A stretch of 64,000 bases of DNA from Palsa-504 sp963808315 (lineage in GTDB: Bacteria > Actinomycetota > Actinomycetes > Streptosporangiales > Streptosporangiaceae), in assembly GCA_963808315.1 (NCBI GenBank), contig CAWEFK010000044.1, positions 1 to 64,000 on the forward strand. Direction: 5' to 3'. The position numbers and the translations under genes were made by a program. Below, piece by piece: positions 9,564-17,411 of the stretch (the stretch's first letter is position 1; the number at the start of each line of letters is the position of its first letter). The notes beneath the pieces are model-generated. The model did not search any database. It was not told the origin of the DNA and saw only the letters and a list, made by a program, of their open reading frames with translations.

Positions 9564-10711
9564 GCCGCTAGGTCCGGCAGGGGCGGGGTGACGGCTTCAC
9601 GTGATGGCGGCCGGCGGTGCCAGGCGCCGGTTAGGCATAGCACGACCAGGGCGGCGAGGGCGAGGAGGCGGCCGCTCGGGGCTACTACTTTGACCACCGT
9701 GGTGTAGTCGGCTTCTAGCCAGGGGGGATGCAAGTGGCCTACGACGACGCCTGGGATGTAGGCGATGCCGCCCGCTATGGCGCGGGCCAGGACCACCCAG
9801 TCGAGCCGGGACGCCGGCACGAACACCAACGGCACGAAGATCAGCACGTCGAACCACGGGCGCTGCAGCGGTGAGGTGAAGGTCCACGCCAACACGGCGG
9901 CCAGGACCGGCCAGATCAGCGGCAGGTCAGGCGCGCCGGGAGGCGGGCGCCGGATCAGCAGGACGCCGAGCGCGGTGAAGGCCAGCGCGGCGATCAGGGT
10001 GAGATGCCGGAACGGCGGGCTGAAGCCGAGCAGGCGGTACGGCACCTGCCAGAGGTTGTCACCGGCGGCACCGTAGCCGCGCTGGACCGTGTCGGCCACC
10101 GCGCCGCGGCCCGCCGTCAGGTACCCCGCCGCGAGCACGACCGCACCGCCCGCGCCCGCCGCCGCCAGGGTGCGCGGTGACCTGCGGGCCACCCAGGCCA
10201 GGCCGAGGCCGAACAGCACGAACGGCGCCTTGGCCGCGGTCGCGGCGCCCAGCAGCACTCCGGAACCGAACGCGCGGACCGGGCCGATGCGACCAGGTTC
10301 ACGGGCCAGGACCGCGGTCCGGCCCAGGACGGCCAGCGCCAGCACGGCGAACCCGGCGGCGAACCCGTCGACATGACCGCCCGCCATCACCGCCCACAGC
10401 ATCAGCGGGTTCACGGACCACAGTAGGTGCGCCCGGGCCCGCATTACGGGCCGGGTGCGCGTCAGCCAGTCCAGGGTGAGCACGACCGCGATGAACGCCA
10501 GGGCGTTCCACACCTTCAGCCAGAAGATGGTGACCGCCGCCGAGGTGCCGCCCAGTTCGGATGCGGCCCACTGGGCCGCGGTGGCGAGCGGGCCGTAGAC
10601 CGAGGGCACGTTCTGCCAGAACCTCGGCGCCAGCAGGCCCACCGGGTCATGGGCTCGCCTGAGCTGTTCCGGGGTCATCAGGTACGGGCTGTGGTGCTGG
10701 CCGAAGGCCAT
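9554..10711 (-). CDS. GT-C membrane mannosyltransferase, 5'-truncated
   Basis: 385 residues with about nine hydrophobic helices. SPYLMTPEQL, SVYGPLATAAQWAASELGG and NPLMLWAVMAGGHVDG match actinobacterial polyprenyl-phosphate-mannose-dependent mannosyltransferases, which extend lipid-linked mannans outside the membrane. Family members normally have about 80-100 further N-terminal residues with the first helix and catalytic acidic loop; here the frame has no ribosome site and degenerates upstream of 10735, beside the repeat at 10779. The gene is therefore probably inactive at its 5' end. It converges on and overlaps the ATP-grasp gene. Confidence 0.65.
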   Translation of the reverse strand: MAFGQHHSPYLMTPEQLRRAHDPVGLLAPRFWQNVPSVYGPLATAAQWAASELGGTSAAVTIFWLKVWNALAFIAVVLTLDWLTRTRPVMRARAHLLWSVNPLMLWAVMAGGHVDGFAAGFAVLALAVLGRTAVLAREPGRIGPVRAFGSGVLLGAATAAKAPFVLFGLGLAWVARRSPRTLAAAGAGGAVVLAAGYLTAGRGAVADTVQRGYGAAGDNLWQVPYRLLGFSPPFRHLTLIAALAFTALGVLLIRRPPPGAPDLPLIWPVLAAVLAWTFTSPLQRPWFDVLIFVPLVFVPASRLDWVVLARAIAGGIAYIPGVVVGHLHPPWLEADYTTVVKVVAPSGRLLALAALVVLCLTGAWHRRPPSREAVTPPLPDLAAHR

Positions 10712-10778
10712 ATGACCGGGCCATAGCGAGCAGATGAATCGTGGTGGACATCGGGGCGGAACGGGGAACGGGACGGAC

Positions 10779-10798
10779 GAACCGCGGTCCGTTCGGCA
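10779..10798. repeat. Intergenic GGTCCGTTCGG repeat
   Basis: ACCGCGGTCCGTTCGGCATT between the truncated mannosyltransferase and the 3' end of the cyclase gene; one copy of the window-wide motif. Confidence 0.6.
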
Positions 10799-10827
10799 TT
10801 AGGGGTGTTTGTTTTTGTGAACCGGCG

Positions 10828-11784
10828 TCAGAATGTGGCGATCGGGTTGACCGGGCTGCCGGACGTGCCGGCGAAGCGGACCGGCGCGACCGCGAGGTGG
10901 AAGTCCCACTGGCCGAGCTCGGCAGCCGTTGCCGCGCACACCTCCAGGTCGCAGTTGTCGAGCAGCCACAGACCCATCGCGACCAGACTCACGGCGTGAA
11001 CCGGCATCAGCACGTCTTCGTACCCCGACGGCTGGACGTCCTGGGGGGTGTCAGCGCCGATCAGCGCGACGTCGCGTTCATGGAGCCACGGCAGGCAGGA
11101 CGCGTGCCAGCCGGCCTGGGCGAAACCGCTGGCCGCACCGGACTCGTGCCGGACGCGGCCGTAGCCGGTCCGCAGGAGTACCGCGTCGCCGGATCGCACC
11201 CGGACACCCTGGCGACGCTCGGCCTCCTCGAGATCGCCGGGAAACACGCCCTGCCCCGGTTCCAGCCACGGCACACCGCGGGCCCTCGCAATGTCCAGCA
11301 GGACACCACGCGTGATAATCCCGTTCGCCGCCGCCGTGACGGCCGCCCACGCCGATCCCGTGGCGGCGTCCACCAGCGAGTGCGACCGCCCGTTGTACAT
11401 CGTGCCGTCCCAGAAGATGTGGCACGGCGAGTCGACGTGGGTGAGGGTGTTGCCGTGGAACGTGATGCCGAGCCGTTCCGACGAAAAGCCCCAGCGCCGG
11501 TCGGCGTGGAAGGCGGGCACCGGCATGTTCTCGGCACCCGGCATGTCGGCGGCGCACGGGCACGTCGTCGTCGACCGCTCCATGTCTCCCGGTACGGCAA
11601 CCTCCCAGGCGCAGGACACGCTCCGGCCGTGGCGCACGGCCCGCGCCGCCGCCAGCCGGACGTCGTCGGTGATGTGGTTCAGGGTTCCGAGCTCGTCTTC
11701 GTCGCCCCACCGTCCCCAGTTCGACAGCGTGCTGAAGTACCCGAGCACGTCGTCCTGCGTGGGCATCGGCCGCCCTGCCGTCAT
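10828..11784 (-). CDS. Cyclase family protein (kynurenine formamidase-like)
   Basis: 318 residues from ATG 11784, with GGAGGAG ten bases upstream. The metal-binding signature of the PF04199 family is seen as HGNTLTHVDSPCHIF (normally HxGTHxDxPxH), plus GVLLDIA and GADTPQDVQPSG. Members hydrolyse formamides or carboxyamides or open rings with a divalent metal. The first His-Gly-Asn-Thr differs slightly from the consensus HGSTH. It stands alone, with an endonuclease remnant upstream and a repeat just after its stop. Substrate unknown. Confidence 0.8.
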   Translation of the reverse strand: MTAGRPMPTQDDVLGYFSTLSNWGRWGDEDELGTLNHITDDVRLAAARAVRHGRSVSCAWEVAVPGDMERSTTTCPCAADMPGAENMPVPAFHADRRWGFSSERLGITFHGNTLTHVDSPCHIFWDGTMYNGRSHSLVDAATGSAWAAVTAAANGIITRGVLLDIARARGVPWLEPGQGVFPGDLEEAERRQGVRVRSGDAVLLRTGYGRVRHESGAASGFAQAGWHASCLPWLHERDVALIGADTPQDVQPSGYEDVLMPVHAVSLVAMGLWLLDNCDLEVCAATAAELGQWDFHLAVAPVRFAGTSGSPVNPIATF

Positions 11785-11947
11785 CCCAGCATCGACTCCT
11801 CCGGTCACGCGGTTCGAGGCACCGCAGGCAGGGTATCCCGCCGCTGGATCGAAGACCGCAATGACAGCGCCGTGCCGTTGACGACAGGTGATACCAGCAA
11901 TGAATGAGGCAGTCCAGCGGCCGGTCGACTCGCGGCCGGGCCGCGGC

Positions 11948-12085
11948 CGGGCTGGTAGCTGGCGGCGCTGCTGCCGGTCGCCGTGAACTGGCCGAACAGC
12001 CACAGCAGCAGCAACGGCTTGTGCGGCAGAGGCTGCATTACCAGGGCCGTTCCGCACGGAACATGGGGAGTCTGGGCCGGGAGCT
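11948..12085 (-). pseudogene. Remnant of a ScoMcrA-like endonuclease gene, 5' end
   Basis: The minus strand repeats the start of the gene at 101-1096: PHKPLLLLWLFGQF and the leader around TTCCGCACGGAACATGGGGA are near-identical, but the stretch between them is deleted and the frame ends soon after. It is a broken paralogous copy, not a gene. Confidence 0.75.
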
Positions 12086-12108
12086 CAGGGCTTGCCTTCG
12101 ACGACGCA

Positions 12109-12399
12109 ATGCGAATGCATTACAATGAGCCCGGGTTAGGAAAGGTCCGGGACAGCGACTGGTCCGCAGGCCACATAGCGGCTCATGACGTCACCTTGAA
12201 CGAGGTGCGTGAGGCGGTCCTGGAGCACCCATACTGGTCCGTTCCGGGACGCGAGGGCACAACGTTGATTTATGGCCGCACCTATGCAGGCCGCTACTTG
12301 TTCGTAGTCGCCATCGCGGAAGGCGAGGAAGCCTTCATCGTCACCGCCCGCGACATGACCAACGCCGAGAAGAAGACCTTCCACAGGAAGGCACGATGA
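12109..12399 (+). CDS. BrnT-family toxin
   Basis: About 96 residues if started at ATG 12109; ATG 12115 is also possible. The core GREGTTLIYGRTYAGRYLFV followed by IVTARDMTNAEKKTFHR is the BrnT ribonuclease-toxin pattern (RelE-like fold), and GHIAAHDVTLNEVREAV is the usual N-terminal helix. No good ribosome site precedes either ATG, and the 5' side abuts the endonuclease remnant, so the extreme N-terminus could be altered. The stop overlaps the next start as ATGA, the usual arrangement with its antitoxin. RNA cleavage is inferred from family. Confidence 0.8.
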   Translation: MRMHYNEPGLGKVRDSDWSAGHIAAHDVTLNEVREAVLEHPYWSVPGREGTTLIYGRTYAGRYLFVVAIAEGEEAFIVTARDMTNAEKKTFHRKAR

Positions 12400-12815
12400 C
12401 CATGACGAAGCATTACGAGCAGCTCCCCCGGCCAGCGGCGGAACTCGACCGGCTGGCCGAGTACTACGACACCCACGACACCAGCACGGAAATGGACAAC
12501 GGCGACTGGGTCGAGCCGCAGCCGATGGCCACTACCTCCCTCCGCTTGCCTGCCGACGTGATCGACCAGCTCAAGCAGCAGGCGCGAACCAAGCATGTGC
12601 GTTACACCACATACGTGCGGGCGATCCTTGAGCTCGCCGCCCGCGGCGGCTCCTCACCGGAGTGGGCGGAGATTACCGAGCGGCTGGATCGGATCGAACG
12701 TGCGCTAAGCGGAGGGCTTGCCCACGACGATCAGAAGACGGCCTTACGAACCCGGGTACGGCCCGATGCTAGGTCGGCTGATTCCGGGGCACGCACCACG
12801 GTTCGTTCGGGATGA
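12396..12815 (+). CDS. BrnA-like ribbon-helix-helix antitoxin
   Basis: 139 residues, overlapping the toxin stop by four bases. The middle carries MATTSLRLPADVIDQLKQQA and YTTYVRAILELAA, a CopG/BrnA ribbon-helix-helix DNA-binding unit that would bind and neutralise the toxin and repress the pair. The last about 30 residues are read through the intergenic repeat at 12783-12810, so the native C-terminus has probably been replaced or extended. Gene order toxin-antitoxin is that of brnTA. Confidence 0.75.
   Translation: MTMTKHYEQLPRPAAELDRLAEYYDTHDTSTEMDNGDWVEPQPMATTSLRLPADVIDQLKQQARTKHVRYTTYVRAILELAARGGSSPEWAEITERLDRIERALSGGLAHDDQKTALRTRVRPDARSADSGARTTVRSG
12783..12810. repeat. Intergenic GGTTCGTTCGG repeat, long copy
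   Basis: CCGGGGCACGCACCACGGTT followed by CGTTCGG; the same 27 bases recur exactly at 33325-33351. Lies at the convergent junction between the antitoxin and the HxlR gene. Confidence 0.75.
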
Positions 12816-12851
12816 ATATGACGGCAGTCGGCTCGGGCCCGCGCGGCCGGG

Positions 12852-13304
12852 TTATACCGCGGCACCGGGTCCGGGAAGAAGGTCGACGTCGGCCGCGTGC
12901 ATCGGCTCGCCGCAGTGGGCACAGCGCAGGTCGACCTGGCTGACCTGGCCGCATGCGTGGTGGCGGTACAGCACCGGCGGGCCGGCCTGCCCGGCGAGCC
13001 ACTTGTCACCCCAGCCGACCATCACCATCAGCAGGTCGACGAGCTCGGTGCCCTTCTCGGTCAGCAGGTACTCGTACCGGGGGCGCCGGTCGTAGGGCCG
13101 GCGCTTGAGCACCCCCTGTTCGACGAGGTGGTTCAGCCGCTCGGTCAGGACCTTGCGTGAGATGCCGAGGTCGGCCTGGATCTGTTCGAACCGGGTGAAC
13201 CCGACGAACACGTCGCGCAAGACCAGCGGTGACCAGGGCTCGCCGATGACGTCGAGCGTGCGCGCGATCGAGCACGCCATCTCGCCGAAGTCCGTGCGCT
13301 GCAT
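12852..13304 (-). CDS. HxlR-family transcriptional regulator
   Basis: 150 residues. CSIARTLDVIGEPWSPLVLR and FEQIQADLGISRKVLTERLN form the HxlR winged helix with its N-terminal cysteine; the C-terminal tail adds CGQVSQVDLRCAHCGEP, a possible zinc ribbon seen in some actinobacterial members. It is divergent from the PPOX gene at 13422, with a palindrome at 13327-13341 between them, so it most likely represses itself and that gene in response to an oxidant or electrophile. Confidence 0.88.
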   Translation of the reverse strand: MQRTDFGEMACSIARTLDVIGEPWSPLVLRDVFVGFTRFEQIQADLGISRKVLTERLNHLVEQGVLKRRPYDRRPRYEYLLTEKGTELVDLLMVMVGWGDKWLAGQAGPPVLYRHHACGQVSQVDLRCAHCGEPMHAADVDLLPGPGAAV

Positions 13305-13326
13305 GGGATCAATATAACACGTCGGG

Positions 13327-13341
13327 GTTCCTTTAAGGAAC
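13327..13341. promoter_or_regulatory. Probable HxlR operator
   Basis: GTTCCTTTAAGGAAC, a 15-base palindrome with one central T, 22 bases upstream of the HxlR start in the divergent intergenic region. Confidence 0.6.
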
Positions 13342-13421
13342 GGTAGCTGTTACGGTGATGGAGTCTCTTGAAGAAACTTTGAAAGGATCTCGCGTCAACA
13401 ACCCGCTGAAGGAGCACACAC

Positions 13422-13805
13422 ATGCTTGACCCCGACGTGCGCCGCGTACTCGACGGCACCTCGATCGCTCACCTCGCCACCGTCCTGCCGGACGGCTCGC
13501 CCCATACCGTTCCCCTCTGGATCGGCGCCCACGGCGACCGGATCGTCTTCCTCACCGGTCCGGGCTCGCGCAAAGCACGCAACCTGCGCCGCGACCCGCG
13601 AGTGGCGCTATCCATCGCACCCGCTGATAACCCGTTCGAGCCCGTCGTGATCCGCGGGCGAGTCACCGAATGGATCGAGGGCGATGCGGCGTGGGAAATC
13701 ATCGACCAGCTGGCCGTCAAGTACACCGGTCAGCCCTACCCCCGGGAACAGGAGCGCGTCGTCGCCGTGATCGAGCCTGAGCGGCAGACCGTCGGCATCG
13801 GGTGA
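13422..13805 (+). CDS. PPOX-class (probably F420-dependent) oxidoreductase
   Basis: 127 residues, split-barrel flavin/deazaflavin fold. SIAHLATVLPDGSPHTVPLW, GPGSRKARNLRRDPRVALSI and PVVIRGRVTEWIEGD match the pyridoxamine-5'-phosphate-oxidase-like F420H2 reductases common in actinomycetes. The ribosome site AAGGAG lies upstream of ATG 13422. The divergent HxlR gene is the likely regulator. Cofactor choice is inferred from family. Confidence 0.85.
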   Translation: MLDPDVRRVLDGTSIAHLATVLPDGSPHTVPLWIGAHGDRIVFLTGPGSRKARNLRRDPRVALSIAPADNPFEPVVIRGRVTEWIEGDAAWEIIDQLAVKYTGQPYPREQERVVAVIEPERQTVGIG

Positions 13806-13833
13806 GCCGCCGTTGGTGATGGTAACCGGCAGA

Positions 13834-13874
13834 CAAAGGCCCAGGTCAGGGGACAATCCTAGGCCTGGGCCTTG
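13834..13874. terminator. Hairpin between convergent genes
   Basis: CAAAGGCCCAGG pairs with CCTGGGCCTTG around a 16-base loop, after the PPOX stop and before the 3' end of the convergent membrane-protein gene; likely a bidirectional terminator. Confidence 0.65.
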
Positions 13875-13892
13875 ATGGTAAGGGTCTGGGAC

Positions 13893-14252
13893 TCATGCCT
13901 GCACCACCGGCCACCCTTTCGCGGCGGTGCTGAACACCCAGAAGCTAACCGCGAACACGGCCACTGCGGCAGGAATCAGAATCCAGCCCCAGGCAACGGC
14001 CGCCGACAAAAGTATCGCGCTGAGCACGATCATCCACAGCACGACCAGCACTCGGATGACGAGGAAGGTGACCCGGACGGGCTGGATGTACTCCCAGGAC
14101 CGGATGAGGGCGCGCTGAATGCGCGGGCGGGTTCGCAGGGTGGCGCGGCTGGGGTGCCCAGAAGTGTGGGGTGGACTCCAGGGAGCCGGCGCCGTCAGGC
14201 TGGCGGTGGACGGCCGTGACGAGGGAACGGTGTCGTGATCCTGTGCGTACAT
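13893..14252 (-). CDS. Small two-helix membrane protein
   Basis: 119 residues: a polar N-terminal half, then two hydrophobic helices (VTFLVIRVLVVLWMIVLSAI and WGWILIPAAVAVFAVSFWVF). I do not recognise a family. The long Ser/Pro-rich N-terminus may be over-extended. It shares the hairpin at 13834 with the PPOX gene. Confidence 0.55.
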   Translation of the reverse strand: MYAQDHDTVPSSRPSTASLTAPAPWSPPHTSGHPSRATLRTRPRIQRALIRSWEYIQPVRVTFLVIRVLVVLWMIVLSAILLSAAVAWGWILIPAAVAVFAVSFWVFSTAAKGWPVVQA

Positions 14253-14364
14253 TCGGTGCCTCCTGTGGGCTTCGGTGCCCGGCTGTACCGGCTACCTAAT
14301 AAAATGATATCACTTTGATAGCTCGCGTCAAGGGCGACCTTCGGCCGCTGGGACGTTTCGGTGG

Positions 14365-14957
14365 TTGACATGCACCTGCGGCCTGGCCAATATGAATGTG
14401 GCGTGGCCCACGCCGAACCTCCGCTGGCCTGCCCCAGCCCGGTCTGTTATCGAGGCAAAGGGACTCCTGATCTCGGGTCGCTATCCTGGTCCGTTCGTCT
14501 CGGGCAGGCTTGCTGGGGAAGCTGTGGCCGAGGCGTGGACGAGACCGGATGACAGCCAACAGGAACCTCAAGCGCCGCGTGCGAGCGCGAGCGCCTCGAT
14601 GTCGATGGCGTCCTGTTCTCCTCGACCGGGCCAGGCCAGACCCCCGAAGGGGCAGCTGCCTTCGCCACCGAGGCGCAGGCCCACGCCGCCACCAACAGCC
14701 TGTGGATCAGCTTCGCGATGTCCGGGCAGCACAGCGCCGCCGCACCCGCGGGGACCATCGCTCCGGACGGCAGCTGGGCCGCACGGTGCCCAGGCGATGG
14801 GCAGCCTGCGATCGCCATCGCCGACATCGACAACCGGCCGGAATCCATCGACATTGCCGTCACCAAGGCCCGTCCGTGGCGGCGGCTGGCTCGCGCGGGG
14901 GTCTATGACGCCCACCTGGTCACCGACGACCGCAGCGACGACCGGAGCGCCTTCTAG
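14365..14957 (+). pseudogene. Nitrilase-like carbon-nitrogen hydrolase remnant
   Basis: Across frames: AKGLLISGRYPGPFV, then DVDGVLFSSTGPGQTPEGAA and NSLWISFAMSGQHSAAAPAG followed by TIAPDGSWAARCPGDGQPAI and a tail ending RSDDRSAF at TAG 14957. These are the central and C-terminal blocks of the carbon-nitrogen hydrolase family; the catalytic Glu/Lys blocks upstream are missing and the reading frame changes at least twice, so the gene is broken. It converges with the EamA gene two bases later. Confidence 0.55.
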
Positions 14958-14959
14958 CC

Positions 14960-15973
14960 CTAGCGGCGGGTGAGTGCGCCGGCGTCCTCCGGGAGCTGCT
15001 CCGCCTCCGGCAGCTCGGCGTCATGGGCGGGCGCCGGGCGTGACGAGCTGCGGGACCGGCGCAAGGTGATGACGACGGAGGCCAGCACGAGGGCCGCGCC
15101 GAGTCCTTCGCGCCAGGTGAACTGCTCGCCGAGGAGCACGATCCCGGCCAGCACCGCGACGACGGGGTTGACGTAGGCGTAGGTGGAGACGGTGGTCACG
15201 GGCAGGTGGGACAGGGCGTAGCCGTAGGCGGTGAAGGCCAGAATCGAGCCGGGACCGATGAGGTAGGCCAGGGCGATCCAGGACGTGGCCGGGATCGCGG
15301 ACCAGTGGACGCGGGAGAGCTCGCCGGAACTGGCGCCCGCCGCCAGCAGGACCACGCCGCCGGCCAGCATCTCGATGGCGGCGGCGAGCATCGCGTGGCT
15401 CGGCACAGCGAGCCGGTGGCTCAGGACTGACCCGAAGCCCCAGGCGGCCGCCGCGCCGAGCACGATGATCACGCCCGAGATATGACCCGATGCCGTGCTG
15501 CCGCCGACCAGGATGATCACCCCGCCGAGGCCTACCGCGAGGGCGGCCGCGGCGCGGAAGGTGACGCGCTGATGCTGCATGGGCCAGGCGAACAGGATCA
15601 TCCAGAGCGGCACCGTCGCCACCAGGATGGCGGCGAAGCCAGAGGGCAGCGTCGTCTCCCCGACGGTCACGCCGCCGTTGCCGGCGAAGAGCAGCACGAT
15701 GCCGACGACCGCGCCGGCCAGCCAGGCCCTGGCGCCCGGCCTGATTCTGTCCTGGGCCGATGCCTGGCTGCGGGCCGCTGCCCGCCGGGCGATGGGGTAC
15801 AGCAGCGCGCCTGCTATCACGTACCGGGTCCCGGCGAACAACAGCGGCGGCAGGTGCCCGACCCCGACGCGGATGGCCAGGTAGGTCGATCCCCAGACCA
15901 CGTAGACGACTCCCAGCGCGATCCAGCTCAGGACTCGGCTGCGGGTAGCGGCTGCGGCGTTGTTGTCAGGCAT
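14960..15973 (-). CDS. EamA/DMT-family transporter
   Basis: 337 residues with ten hydrophobic helices in two EamA repeats; the first starts VVYVVWGSTYLAIRVGV, a YedA/RhaT signature, and the second at GVIIVLGAAAAWGFGSVLSH. A polar C-terminal tail rich in Pro/Glu follows. Such carriers export or import amino-acid-like metabolites. It is divergent from the GlxA-type regulator (start 16044), which probably controls it. Confidence 0.88.
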   Translation of the reverse strand: MPDNNAAAATRSRVLSWIALGVVYVVWGSTYLAIRVGVGHLPPLLFAGTRYVIAGALLYPIARRAAARSQASAQDRIRPGARAWLAGAVVGIVLLFAGNGGVTVGETTLPSGFAAILVATVPLWMILFAWPMQHQRVTFRAAAALAVGLGGVIILVGGSTASGHISGVIIVLGAAAAWGFGSVLSHRLAVPSHAMLAAAIEMLAGGVVLLAAGASSGELSRVHWSAIPATSWIALAYLIGPGSILAFTAYGYALSHLPVTTVSTYAYVNPVVAVLAGIVLLGEQFTWREGLGAALVLASVVITLRRSRSSSRPAPAHDAELPEAEQLPEDAGALTRR

Positions 15974-16043
15974 GTTTCCATCCTTGACCCGTCAGGTCGG
16001 TACCACGAGTGGCAGAATCGACAACTTGAGGTAAATTACTGCC

Positions 16044-17045
16044 ATGCATCGGATTGCTATCCCCGTTACCCCGGGCTTGCCGATGTTCGAGCTGGCCATC
16101 GCGTGCGAGGTCTTCGAGCCCGACCGGGAGGACTTCCCCGTACCCTGGTGGTACGAGCTGCAGTTGTGCTCTGTCCAGGACGGCCCGGTCCGCACCGCCG
16201 AGGGGCTGATCTTCGACGGCGCGTTCGGGCTGGATGAGCTGAGCCAGGCGGACACGGTGATCATTCCTGGCTGCGCCGACCGGCAGCGCGAGTTGCCTGA
16301 AGCGCTGCTGCAGGCCCTGCGCACCGCCTATGACCGTGGTGCGCGGATTGCCTCCATCTGTACCGGCGCCTTCATCCTCGCCGCCGCCGGGCTGCTCGAT
16401 GGCCGCACCGTCAGCACCCACTGGATGCACGCCGGCGAGCTCACCCGGCGATGGCCCGCCGTCAAGGTCGAGCCGAACGTGCTGTACACCGACGACGGTC
16501 AGATTCTTACCTCGGCCGGATCGGCAGCGGGCCTGGACCTGTGCCTGCACATCGTCCGAACGGACCATGGCACCAGGATCGCGAACACGCTCGCCCGGCG
16601 GTTGGTCATGCCGCCGCACCGGGAAGGCGGGCAGGCCCAGTACGTCGAGCAGCCGGTGCCCGCCGCCGGTTCCCAGGGCCTCGGCTCATCGCTGGACTGG
16701 GCCAGGGAGCACCTCGAGCTGCCGCTGACGGTCGAGGAACTCGCCCGCCAGGCCATGATGAGCCCGCGCACCTACGCCCGGCGGTTCCGCGAGACGACCG
16801 GGACCACGCCGCTGCAGTGGCTGTGCGCCGAGCGAGTCCGCCGCGCGCAGGACCTGCTCGAGAACACCGGCGAGACCGTGGAGCGCATCGCGAGCCTGTG
16901 CGGCTTCGGCTCCGCCCACCAGCTGCGTACCCACTTCACCCGGATCAACCACGTGACCCCGCACGCGTACCAGCGGACGTTCCGGCACGTGACTTCGCGA
17001 TTAGCTCTGTACGTAATCCTGTTCAGCATGGCTGTAGGTGGGTAG
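16044..17045 (+). CDS. GlxA-family transcriptional regulator (DJ-1/PfpI + AraC HTH)
   Basis: 333 residues from ATG 16044 (GAGG twelve bases upstream). The N-terminal half is a DJ-1/PfpI-like amidotransferase fold with the nucleophile-elbow SICTGAFILAAAGLL; the C-terminal half is an AraC double HTH (TVEELARQAMMSPRTYARRF and RIASLCGFGSAHQLRTHFTR). Typical length and order for GlxA regulators, which activate catabolic or transport genes. Divergent placement suggests the EamA transporter is its target. The tail after HAYQRTFR is unusually hydrophobic. Confidence 0.88.
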   Translation: MHRIAIPVTPGLPMFELAIACEVFEPDREDFPVPWWYELQLCSVQDGPVRTAEGLIFDGAFGLDELSQADTVIIPGCADRQRELPEALLQALRTAYDRGARIASICTGAFILAAAGLLDGRTVSTHWMHAGELTRRWPAVKVEPNVLYTDDGQILTSAGSAAGLDLCLHIVRTDHGTRIANTLARRLVMPPHREGGQAQYVEQPVPAAGSQGLGSSLDWAREHLELPLTVEELARQAMMSPRTYARRFRETTGTTPLQWLCAERVRRAQDLLENTGETVERIASLCGFGSAHQLRTHFTRINHVTPHAYQRTFRHVTSRLALYVILFSMAVGG

Positions 17046-17059
17046 GGTTCAGGGCGGGA

Positions 17060-17336
17060 GAAATACGGCAGGCACTGCAGGCCGTCGCGGACTATCGGCA
17101 CGTCGAACTCGCCGGGCTGGATGACGCGCTCGACGGGTAGGCCGAAATCGGCCGAAATCGGTCAGCCAAGGTGGGCCTCATGGCGGCGCAAACTCCAGCT
17201 CATCGAGACTCTTCCCGAACAGTTCGGTCATGCTCTCGACTCGCTCAAGGACTTCGCGGACCCGGTCATCACCGGCTCCATCATCGACACGGCGACCTGG
17301 GATCCCGCTGAACGCGCGTGGCACCGCGCCGAATAG
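17060..17336 (+). pseudogene. C-terminal fragment of an AbiEii-type nucleotidyltransferase toxin
   Basis: Two frames give RQALQAVADYRHVELAGLDD then AEIGQPRWASWRRKLQLIET, and FADPVITGSIIDTATWDP to TAG. This resembles the tail of actinobacterial AbiEii/AbiGii nucleotidyltransferases as I know them. The frame break coincides with a tandem GGCCGAAATC duplication (17140-17160). The catalytic N-terminal half is absent. Family call is tentative. Confidence 0.4.
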
Positions 17337-17411
17337 CTGCCACCGGGAGCAAACGCGTCACCGCCGGCGCTGACCAGCCGGCCGCCGATCCTTCTAGGCA
17401 GCCGCGCCCGT

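Noticed and set aside
10741..11907. Long plus-strand open frame opposite the cyclase gene
   Set aside because: Antisense shadow of a confidently recognised cyclase; composition is RPG-rich with no family features.
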